Part shown: positions 26,430-34,327 of the stretch, piece by piece | Position numbering within the stretch: the first letter of the stretch is position 1 | Layout: each line of letters starts with the position of its first letter | Origin: PSRF01 sp051000815 | GTDB taxonomy: Bacteria > Acidobacteriota > Blastocatellia > Pyrinomonadales > Pyrinomonadaceae | Length of the DNA: 64,000 nucleotides | Direction: 5' to 3' | Assembly (NCBI GenBank): GCA_051000815.1 | Contig: JBPCNX010000047.1 | Span: 1-64,000 of the forward strand | Program-made: the position numbers and the translations under genes | Notes under the pieces: generated by a model | What the model saw: the letters and a program-made list of their open reading frames with translations, nothing else | What the model was told of the DNA's origin: nothing | The model's database searches: none

Positions 26430-26836
26430 CCCACGTTCACGTTGACAGTCTTTTCAGGGGTGGTTATAGTCCCGCCGTTCCTGACGGGTTTGAAAGGCCG
26501 CAGTGCCAAAGTTTTGCTTCCTGCACCGCGCTCGCCCTTGATTACTATCGCTAGATCGTAAGTTAACTTTTCTGATTACCTTTAAAGATTGCTTACGTGG
26601 GTAAACCCAGGGCTCGCCGAAGCATCTACTTCCATACCTGATCCGCAGGGACCGGCGCCACGACTCACTGAGACCAAACAGATCATTATCGACCTGTGGT
26701 CTTAGGCACTTCACCGCCACGATCGGTCGCGCATCATTTGCGAAAACTAACAAATTTTGTCTTGTTCGAACTCCATCACCTCGCAGTTGCTGTCTCGCGA
26801 TAGCGGCCGCCTTATCCTTCGAAGGAGACTGTTCTC
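26430..26836. other. Long upstream region of the giant secreted protein gene
   Basis: No gene is supported; a 99-codon minus-strand frame lacks motifs. The stretch contains AT-rich segments (around 26555-26590 and 26745-26765) able to hold promoters. It ends with a strong ribosome binding site GAAGGAGA before the ATG at 26837. A long untranslated leader is possible. Confidence 0.4.
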
Positions 26837-29800
26837 ATGAGAAAGTTTTTGGTTCTCGGCTTGGCTATCGGACTGTTCGTCGCGGCTTTGATTCTGCCGC
26901 CGCTAACCGGCGCGAAGAAGAATGATAAAGCCAGAAAGCGCGCGGATCAGCAAAAAGTGGATAACGAAAAGGCTGCCCGGGAGTGGAATCCAAATGCGCA
27001 GGTCAGTCAGGCCGTAAACTTTGGCTTATCGCCCACGGTGCGCGAGCTGGCAGCGGCACAGGAGACGCTCTCGCGAAAAGAAGCCAGGCGAGTCAAGGTC
27101 AAAAATCGTGAGGAACTAATAGAGAAAGCGCGGGAAGCATCTATCGTCGGCAAGCGTGGTAGCGCTCAGCCACGTGAAGACGAGGAAGTGCGCGAAACAA
27201 ACCGCCGCAACGCGGAGATCATTCGCAAAGCTGACCCGAATATGAAGACCGCGCCCGACGCGGCGATCGCCCGGGTTCCGGGTTCAGACAAAGTTATTAC
27301 GCCGCGTGCGATGTCTACCCCAACGGTAAATTTTGAAGCGATTTCGCTCACTGACACCACCGCGCTGCCAGGACAGGGTTTCCTTCCACCAGACACCGTA
27401 GGAGAGATTGGACCGAACCACTTCGTACAAATGGTTAACAGTGGGTTCCGCATTTACAACCGAGCGGGAACGCCTCAAATTCCACTCACGAGTATCGGCG
27501 CCCTGTTCAGCACGATTCCCGGGCCTTGCGCCAACAGCGAGGCTGGCGACCCCATCGTACTTTACGATCAATTTGCCGACCGTTGGATTCTGTCGGAGTT
27601 TTGCACAGTTGCAAACCCGAACAACCACCAGCTGATCGCTGTCTCGCAGACGAGCGATCCAACCGGCGCATACTATCTCTACGATTTTATGATGCCGAAC
27701 AACAAGTTCAACGATTACCCCAAGTTTGGCGTCTGGTCTGATGGCTATTACATGAGTGATAACCAATTCAATCAGGCGGGAACACAATTCATTGGCGCCG
27801 GTATCTTCGCATTCGATCGGGCCAGGATGCTTGCCGGCGATCCGACTGCCAGTTACATCTACTTCGACAAGGCAGAGGGCTGCCCGGCAGCCTGCCAGTT
27901 CGGTGGCATGTTGCCGGCCGACATCGACGGCTTCACCCCGCCACCGGCTGCCGCACCCGCGCCCTTCATTCAGTTCGACGCCGATGAGTTTGGCGCGACC
28001 GACTCGCTCCGCATCTTTGACTTCCACGCCGATTTCACAACACCGGCCAACTCCACGCTGATTGAGCGCACCGGAAGTCCGCTGGCAGTGGCCGCCTTCG
28101 ATCCGCGCGAGTTACCTTCCGGCTCACGTAACAACGTGCCCCAGCCGGCGCCGGGCGTTGCTGTAGACGTGATCTCCGATCGCCTTATGAATCGCCTCGC
28201 CTATCGCAATTACGGGACTCACGAATCTCTCGCCTTGAACCACTCTGTAAACGCGGCAGTGAATCCGACCTTCCGCGCCGGGGTCCGCTACTATGAAATC
28301 CGCAAGACTTCGCCCGCGGCCGCGTACACGATCCAGGAACAGGGAACAATGTCCGGCGGACCAGGCGACACTGCTCACCGTTGGATGGGCAGCGCGGCGA
28401 TGAATGCCGCCGGCAGCCTCGCGGTTGGTTATTCGGTTTCAAGCTCGACTGTTTTTCCATCGATCCGCTATGCCGGTCGACTCGCCGGCGATCCAGCGGG
28501 GAGTCTGGCCCAGGGCGAAGCGGTATTGATAGCGGGCACCAGCTCACAAACCCATTCGTCCGGACGCTGGGGTGACTATAGTGATCTAACAGTTGATCCG
28601 ATTGACGATTGTACTTTCTGGTATACACAGCAATATGTGACGGGAGCTTCAGCACCGGATAACACGCGCTGGCATACGCGTGTCGGCGCATTCCAGTTTG
28701 GGCCCTGTCCAGCGGTTCAGAAAGGAATTTTGACTGGAACTATCACGAGCAGCTTTGGTGGTGCTCCAATCGCGAATGCGTCCGTAACGGCCGGCTCCTT
28801 CGTTCGCATCTCAAACGCAAGCGGTGTTTACAACATCGATCCCATGGGTACCGGGACCTATTCGGTAATCGTATCGGCTCCCGGCTATACAAGCGTGACT
28901 GTCCCTGGCGTCACCATTACGCAGGGCGCCACAATCAACCAAAATGTGCAACTGGTTCCGCAGAACACTCTCGAACCCGACACTGTGGCGATCACTGCGG
29001 AGAGCTGTGCTCCTGCGAACAATGCACTGGATCCAGGCGAAACAGTCACAGTTAATCTTCCCATTGAGAACAATGGCGGCCCTGGCGCTACGACCACAAA
29101 CCTGGTCGCGACTTTGCAAACAAGCGTTGGCGTTTCCAGTCCATCTGGTCCGCAAAACTACGGCGCGGTAGTTCAGGGTGCGCCTGCCCTTGTACGACCA
29201 TTTACGTTCACCGTCAGCACTACCTGCGGCAGTTTCGTTAATATCACGCTGCAGCTGCAGGATGGCGCAACTGACTACGGAACCATCGTTTACACCTTGC
29301 GCACCGGCACGCTCGGCTCCTCGAGCACCGCCACGTACTCGACTGGCAACATCGTCACACCGCTACCCGATCTGAGTTCGGTTGAAGTACCAATCGTCAT
29401 CGCGCAGACCGGCGCGGTGTCGGACGTGAACGTTCGCGTGCGTCTGAATCACACGTTCGACCGCGACCTGACGCTCACCCTCATCGCGCCTGACAATACG
29501 GCTGTCACCCTTGCTGCGAACCGCGACACTCCGGCTGGTGGCGACGATAACTATGGCACGGGCACGAACGATTGCTCCGGTACACCAACCATTTTCGACG
29601 ATGCGGCCGCACAACCGATCTCGGCAGGTCTGCCGCCTTTCGCCGGCACGTTCCAACCCGAAACCCCGCTCGCAGGCATGAATGGTAAATCGCTGGGCGG
29701 TACCTGGAAGTTGCGCGTGGTAGACGGCGCAGGGCAGGACGTTGGGGCGGTGGGCTGCGTTACGCTTGAGATCACCCGCCAGCCATTTCTCTGTTGTGGA

Positions 29801-32059
29801 GTTGTCGGCGCACCTTCAATGGCATCGGGAGGTGCGGCAACCATCACAGCGGAGAGTATTTCGCCGGCTAACAACGCACCCGATCCGGGTGAAACCATCA
29901 CAGCCACCTTCCCGCTCATTAACACGGGCGACGGCAACACGTCGAACCTTGTCGCGACGATGCAAACCAGCGGTGGAGTTACTCCTGTTACTCCGACTGC
30001 TAACTACGGACTTGTCGTTGCGGGTGCACCCGCAGTCTCGCGGCCCTTCACGTTCGTTGCGAGTGGAACCTGCGGCAACGACATCACTGCGTCGCTGCAA
30101 CTGCAGGATGGTGCAATCAATCTGGGAACAGTGACCTACACGTTCCGCTTAGGCACGACCAGCACCACCACGCAAATCTTCTCGAACCCGACGGCAATCT
30201 TAGTCCCCGCCACGGGCTCGGGGGCTGCAACTGGCGCACCCGCTACACCCTACCCATCGAACATAACAGTCGCCGGGATCACCAATCAGGTTACGAAGGT
30301 GACGGTGACGCTCAAGAGTTACCAGCACACCTTCCCGGATGATGTGGACGTGCTGCTGGTCGGCCCCACAGGGCGCAAGTTCATCCTCTACTCGGATACC
30401 GGCGGCGCCGGAGTCATTCCCCCGCCGGGGGTAGCCTTGACGTTCGACGACGCAGCGGCGACCGCCATAGTTGACGGCGGCCCGATCACCGGCAATGGCA
30501 CGTTCAAGCCTGCCAACTACGACATCGTGCAGGATCCCTTCCCGGCATCCGCACCGGCGAGTCCGTACCTGTCACCTGCACCTGGTGGCATAGAGACGCT
30601 TGCATCCGCTTTCGCCGGGCAAAACCCGAACGGCACGTGGAGTCTCTATGTCGTGGACGACGCAAACATCGACACCGGCACTCTTGCTGGTGGCTGGGAT
30701 TTGACGATCACCTCGGCCGCCAGCACCTGCAACTCGCAGACTTGCGTGGTCACCTGTCCCTCGAACATTACAGTTACGGCTGACGGCGGCGGCGCGAGCG
30801 CCGTCGTCAACTACCCGGCGGCCACTCCGGCCGGCGCCTGCGGCGTGCTTAATTACAGCATCCCGTCAGGCTCAACTTTCCCAGTCGGCACAACCACAGT
30901 GAATGTAACAGGGGCGAATGCCGCGGCCTGCTCGTTCAACGTAACGGTCACCGGCGCGACGCCTGCCGGCAATGTACTCATCAGTGAATTCCGTCTAAGC
31001 GGTCCGAATGGCGCACAGGATGAGTTCATCGAGGTTTATAACAACACGAATGCGAACCTCACCGTGGCTGCCAGCAACGCATCGGCCGGTTGGGCGATTG
31101 CGGCTTCCGATGGCACAACGCGTTGCGTGATCCCAAATGGCACGAACATTCCGGCGCGGGGTTACTACCTATGCGTCAACTCCGCGGGCTACTCGTTGGC
31201 AGCGTATCCGGCGGGCAACGGCACCGCGACCGGCAATGCAACGTACACGACGGATGTTCCGGCTAATGTCGGCATCGCTATCTTCAACAACGCGACGCCG
31301 GCAAATTTCACACTTGCCAACCGGCTTGATGCGGTAGGCGCGACCAGTGAGGCCGGTACATTGTACAAAGAGGGTACTGGTTATCCGGCCCTGACGGTAT
31401 TCAATACCGAGTACAGCTTCTTCCGGAAGATTGATCTGACAAACGGGCGGCCGACAGATACAAACAACAACGCCAGTGACTTCCTCTTCGCCAACACAGA
31501 TGGCTCTTCGGCGGGTGCAGGTCAACGGCTTGGTGCGCCAGGGCCGGAGAATCTCTCCAGTCCGTTACAGCGCAACGCGACGCTCAAACTGTCGCTAATA
31601 GATCCCTTGTGCGGCAGCTCAGGCCTGACAACTTCTGCCTGCGCCAGGGCACGTGATTTGACACCTGATGCGGCCAATGCCTCCACCAACGGCACCCTTT
31701 CAATTCGTCGCAAGGTGACGAACAATACAGGCGCCGCAGTCACACGGCTCCGATTCCGAGTCGTAGACATCACCGCGTTAGTGGCAGCGGGAACTGCCGA
31801 CATTCGCTTCCGGACATCTTCAACGTTCACGGCCAGTCTCACTGGCGGTGGCATAGCCACGATTCAGGGGATAACGCTGGAGCAACCGCCTGCACAACCG
31901 AACAGTGTTGCCGGTGGGTACAACTCCTCAGGCTCGGTGGGAACGGTCACCCTGGCCACACCAATCGCCAATGGTGCGTCGGTCAATGTTCATTTCCTGC
32001 TCGGCGTACAGCAGGGCGGCGCCTTCCGGTTTTTTGTTAATGTTGAAGCATTGCCATAA
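26837..32059 (+). CDS. Giant multidomain secreted protein (1740 aa)
   Basis: A signal peptide (hydrophobic core residues 4-22) and a charged propeptide-like region lead to a large N-terminal domain (about 160-630). A carboxypeptidase-regulatory-like Ig domain follows (G-T-I-T-S...G-T-Y-S-V-I-V-S-A-P-G-Y, about 635-710). Next come two tandem copies of a unit pairing T-A-E-S-...-N-N-A-x-D-P-G-E-T with a proprotein-convertase P-like domain (V-R-L-N-H-T-F-D-R-D-L and S-Y-Q-H-T-F-P-D-D-V-D-V). A HYR-like domain (V-T-C-P-S-N-I-T-V) and a lamin-tail domain (L-I-S-E-F-R-L-S-G-P-N) follow. No catalytic triad, anchor or sorting signal is visible; likely an extracellular adhesive or scaffold protein. 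The 5.2-kb frame is intact. Confidence 0.85.
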   Translation: MRKFLVLGLAIGLFVAALILPPLTGAKKNDKARKRADQQKVDNEKAAREWNPNAQVSQAVNFGLSPTVRELAAAQETLSRKEARRVKVKNREELIEKAREASIVGKRGSAQPREDEEVRETNRRNAEIIRKADPNMKTAPDAAIARVPGSDKVITPRAMSTPTVNFEAISLTDTTALPGQGFLPPDTVGEIGPNHFVQMVNSGFRIYNRAGTPQIPLTSIGALFSTIPGPCANSEAGDPIVLYDQFADRWILSEFCTVANPNNHQLIAVSQTSDPTGAYYLYDFMMPNNKFNDYPKFGVWSDGYYMSDNQFNQAGTQFIGAGIFAFDRARMLAGDPTASYIYFDKAEGCPAACQFGGMLPADIDGFTPPPAAAPAPFIQFDADEFGATDSLRIFDFHADFTTPANSTLIERTGSPLAVAAFDPRELPSGSRNNVPQPAPGVAVDVISDRLMNRLAYRNYGTHESLALNHSVNAAVNPTFRAGVRYYEIRKTSPAAAYTIQEQGTMSGGPGDTAHRWMGSAAMNAAGSLAVGYSVSSSTVFPSIRYAGRLAGDPAGSLAQGEAVLIAGTSSQTHSSGRWGDYSDLTVDPIDDCTFWYTQQYVTGASAPDNTRWHTRVGAFQFGPCPAVQKGILTGTITSSFGGAPIANASVTAGSFVRISNASGVYNIDPMGTGTYSVIVSAPGYTSVTVPGVTITQGATINQNVQLVPQNTLEPDTVAITAESCAPANNALDPGETVTVNLPIENNGGPGATTTNLVATLQTSVGVSSPSGPQNYGAVVQGAPALVRPFTFTVSTTCGSFVNITLQLQDGATDYGTIVYTLRTGTLGSSSTATYSTGNIVTPLPDLSSVEVPIVIAQTGAVSDVNVRVRLNHTFDRDLTLTLIAPDNTAVTLAANRDTPAGGDDNYGTGTNDCSGTPTIFDDAAAQPISAGLPPFAGTFQPETPLAGMNGKSLGGTWKLRVVDGAGQDVGAVGCVTLEITRQPFLCCGVVGAPSMASGGAATITAESISPANNAPDPGETITATFPLINTGDGNTSNLVATMQTSGGVTPVTPTANYGLVVAGAPAVSRPFTFVASGTCGNDITASLQLQDGAINLGTVTYTFRLGTTSTTTQIFSNPTAILVPATGSGAATGAPATPYPSNITVAGITNQVTKVTVTLKSYQHTFPDDVDVLLVGPTGRKFILYSDTGGAGVIPPPGVALTFDDAAATAIVDGGPITGNGTFKPANYDIVQDPFPASAPASPYLSPAPGGIETLASAFAGQNPNGTWSLYVVDDANIDTGTLAGGWDLTITSAASTCNSQTCVVTCPSNITVTADGGGASAVVNYPAATPAGACGVLNYSIPSGSTFPVGTTTVNVTGANAAACSFNVTVTGATPAGNVLISEFRLSGPNGAQDEFIEVYNNTNANLTVAASNASAGWAIAASDGTTRCVIPNGTNIPARGYYLCVNSAGYSLAAYPAGNGTATGNATYTTDVPANVGIAIFNNATPANFTLANRLDAVGATSEAGTLYKEGTGYPALTVFNTEYSFFRKIDLTNGRPTDTNNNASDFLFANTDGSSAGAGQRLGAPGPENLSSPLQRNATLKLSLIDPLCGSSGLTTSACARARDLTPDAANASTNGTLSIRRKVTNNTGAAVTRLRFRVVDITALVAAGTADIRFRTSSTFTASLTGGGIATIQGITLEQPPAQPNSVAGGYNSSGSVGTVTLATPIANGASVNVHFLLGVQQGGAFRFFVNVEALP

Positions 32060-32179
32060 CGAGTGATCATTGGCTGGTTAACATTTCCGATTCGCAGTGT
32101 TAACAAAAAGGGAAACACGATCTTCCTCCTTATTCACATACGCACCACGCATGAGAAGAGGACCGCCGGAGACTTGAGC

Positions 32180-32312
32180 GGAGCTGCCTTTCAACAAACC
32201 TGCGAAGCAGGTGAAAGCATAGAGCCTGGGGCGTGAGCCCCAGGTATACATCCAACAAAGCTCATGAGCCCGCGAAGCGGGTGATAGCGCCCGGCGAAGC
32301 TGTTCTGTCACA
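32180..32312. repeat. REP-like cluster of short palindromes
   Basis: Three hairpins in a row: ACCTGCGAAGCAGGT, CCTGGGGCGTGAGCCCCAGG and GAGCCCGCGAAGCGGGTGA, spaced by 5-40 bases. The same modules recur at 52.4 kb in two orientations, so this is a dispersed family. It occupies the gap (32060-32387) between convergent genes, and no gene is present. Confidence 0.82.
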
Positions 32313-32387
32313 CCTTCGCAAGATCTAAAGTATTTAACTGAGAAGGTTATTTACATCCTCGTGGCGTGTTGGGAAGTATCTAACCGT

Positions 32388-32918
32388 TCAACGCCGCAGC
32401 GTGTCCGCGGACATCGACGCGAGATCAACTTGAAATGGATCGTGTGAGGGAAAGGCGTAGGTAATTTTATAGTTGGGAACCGTAGCTTCTAATATCGGCT
32501 TACCATCAGATTCAAGCCAGGCGTGACCATCAATCTCACCTTTTGGTCCCTTGCGCACGCCGAAGACGATTCGCGAGGTAATCCCATTTAAAGCAAGGTA
32601 TCGATGCAGCACTGCGGCCCGCTTCCAGCAAATCGGTTTGAAGATCAGCAAGTCCACGCGGAGAAGGAGGTCTATCGCCCGCGCGAGTCGTTTTGCTGTT
32701 TCTTCCCGCGGTTCTTCCGACGAGGCTCTTGATTTTGCGGCAACCAACTGCAGCGCGCGAGGGAGGGGCCGCAGCTTCACCAATAACGAAAGCACTGAAA
32801 TCCAAAGGGCCATCCTTACTATCAGGAATGTTGCGCTGGGATTTAAGACAAGCTTGCGGCCGCCCCGCGCAAAAAGATGCAGTAGTCGTAGCCCGTTTTC
32901 GAGTGTTGCCCTCATCAA
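32388..32918 (-). CDS. Lasso-type B2 transglutaminase-like protein
   Basis: This 176-aa protein matches the Transglut_core3 (lasso peptide B2) family: P-I-C-W-K-R-A-A-V-L-H-R-Y-L with Cys97, then I-V-F-G-V-R, then G-H-A-W-L-E-S-D-G-K-P with His132 and Asp138. Together these form the Cys-His-Asp cysteine protease triad. In lasso biosynthesis B2 removes the leader peptide. The N-terminal 60 residues are hydrophobic and basic, typical of stand-alone B2 proteins. No cyclase or precursor is adjacent; the only precursor candidate in the window lies 17 kb away. Lone members also occur outside lasso clusters, so the substrate is open. Confidence 0.78.
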   Translation of the reverse strand: MMRATLENGLRLLHLFARGGRKLVLNPSATFLIVRMALWISVLSLLVKLRPLPRALQLVAAKSRASSEEPREETAKRLARAIDLLLRVDLLIFKPICWKRAAVLHRYLALNGITSRIVFGVRKGPKGEIDGHAWLESDGKPILEATVPNYKITYAFPSHDPFQVDLASMSADTLRR

Positions 32919-32994
32919 TAGTCCGTTCCTTCGGCTGAATTCTATCTCACGCGAAGCGACAAGCGCGACCGCGTTCCTGATAGCGGCCTAATTT

Positions 32995-33065
32995 GTAAAG
33001 CAAACTGTTAGTTTGCGCTGAGTGAATGGCATTCAAGGCTCGCGCAAACTAACAGTTTGCCTTAC
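32995..33065. repeat. Inverted repeat GCAAACTGTTAGTTTGC
   Basis: A 24-base left arm (32995-33018) and its exact or near-exact reverse complement (33042-33065) flank a 23-base spacer; each arm is itself nearly palindromic around GCAAACTNNTAGTTTGC. It may act as a bidirectional terminator or a REP-type element between the B2-like gene and the RNase HI gene. Confidence 0.8.
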
Positions 33066-33174
33066 GAAAACCAAACTAGGGCACTACGCGTTGCTGAGGC
33101 TCACTGCAATTTTCCGATTCGCATGTTAGGCTAACTTCAACAACTCCTGGACGAATGCCTTGAGGGCATAACGC

Positions 33175-33684
33175 ATGACCAACACGACAAGTAAAGCGCA
33201 GGTGAGCCGGACTGCGCGCAGCAAGCAGGTAACGATTTATTGCGATGGGTCCAGCCTGGGCAATGGGCAGGTCAATACGCGGGCTGCGGCCGTGGCTCTC
33301 CTCGGTTACCAGGGAATTTGGCGCTCGGTCGGTTGCTATCTCGGCAACGCCACGAACCAACAGGCGGAGATCGCGGCTGCCGCGGTGGGTCTCGAAGCGC
33401 TACGTGAGCCCTGCCGGGTTCGTGTTTTTACCGACTCACGCTACGTAGTGGAGACCATGGGTGGGCGTTTTCGCCGCAAAACAAATCATGAGTGGTGGCA
33501 GCGGCTCGACAACGCGGCCAGCCGCCATCAGGTTTCCTGGGAATGGACCGCTGGGCATGCAGGTCATGTGATTCAGGAGGCCGTAGATCGTGCCGCTCGC
33601 CGCATTGCCGCCCTGGGAAGGGTGGACGAAGAAGTGCTACGAGCTGCCGAGGAACAGGTAGGGACGATTGATCCGGCGCTGTGA
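33175..33684 (+). CDS. Ribonuclease HI-family protein
   Basis: This 169-aa protein has the RNase H fold and the four carboxylates: Y-C-D-G-S-S near residue 24, the Glu in Q-Q-A-E-I-A-A near residue 64, F-T-D-S-R-Y-V-V-E near residue 84, and V-D-R-A-A-R near residue 137. The central W-E-W-T-A-G-H-A-G-H corresponds to the V-x-G-H-x-G-H handle of type I enzymes. It should hydrolyse RNA in RNA-DNA hybrids. ATG at 33175. It stands upstream of a phage-like small protein without obvious functional connection. Confidence 0.88.
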   Translation: MTNTTSKAQVSRTARSKQVTIYCDGSSLGNGQVNTRAAAVALLGYQGIWRSVGCYLGNATNQQAEIAAAAVGLEALREPCRVRVFTDSRYVVETMGGRFRRKTNHEWWQRLDNAASRHQVSWEWTAGHAGHVIQEAVDRAARRIAALGRVDEEVLRAAEEQVGTIDPAL

Positions 33685-33748
33685 TGCGCTTTGCACTTGC
33701 TTCCTAATCCCGGCAAGACGCTTTGAAGACGTGCTTTCTAAACTTTTG

Positions 33749-34285
33749 ATGACTGACAAACCTTTTCTCAGAAACAACTTCCTGGAAGGGATGTCATTGA
33801 CGCCCGAAGATCTGCATTTAGAGCAGACCTACTTTCGCGAAAAACACAGACTGCATAATCGTTCGTTGCACGGCTTCGGCATAGTCTCGGGTCTCGAGGT
33901 TGACCAGCGCCGAAATCAATTAGTCATCACGCCTGGGCTCGCGCTTGACTGTCAGGGAAATGAGATTCTCGTTGCCGAACCTGTGGAGCTGACTCTGCCG
34001 GAGACGTTAAGCGCAACATCAATATTCCTCTGCATTCGTTATAGCGAGAGAGAGGCAAAGCCGGCTTCAACTAAGGAAACGTCGCAGGGATCCTGTGAGC
34101 GGTCCCGAGTAGCAGATAGTTTCGTTACAACGTTTGAAAATCACAATAAGAATCAACGCCACCGGCACGTTATGCGACGGTGGCAGGCGTGCGGAAAACC
34201 TCATGGATTGGTGCTCGCTCGTCTGCGATGCACGTCGGGGCAGTGGCGTCTTGATCGTCGAATGCAGCGGCCGTCGGTAAAGTAG
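33749..34285 (+). CDS. Small protein resembling contractile-injection/phage baseplate-associated domains
   Basis: This 178-aa protein reads F-L-E-G-M-S-L-T-P-E-D-L-H-L-E-Q-T-Y-F, then H-N-R-S-L-H-G-F-G-I-V-S-G-L-E-V, then I-T-P-G-L-A-L-D-C-Q-G-N-E-I. The pattern, [F/Y]-x-G-x-x-L-T-x-x-D-[L/F]-x-x-E-Q followed by a H-G-x-G-I-V-x-G-L-x-V motif, is one I associate with proteins in phage-tail or extracellular contractile injection clusters. Here no tail genes surround it. The frame is open upstream to 33668, but the ATG at 33749 begins the recognisable domain. Function unknown. Confidence 0.6.
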   Translation: MTDKPFLRNNFLEGMSLTPEDLHLEQTYFREKHRLHNRSLHGFGIVSGLEVDQRRNQLVITPGLALDCQGNEILVAEPVELTLPETLSATSIFLCIRYSEREAKPASTKETSQGSCERSRVADSFVTTFENHNKNQRHRHVMRRWQACGKPHGLVLARLRCTSGQWRLDRRMQRPSVK

Positions 34286-34327
34286 TCGAGGCTAATCTGC
34301 AACACCGGCCTGATTTCAGTTTTTACC

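Noticed and set aside
26454..26753. 99-codon minus-strand frame upstream of the giant secreted protein
   Set aside because: Composition unlike coding DNA, no motifs, and it fills a region better read as leader or promoter.
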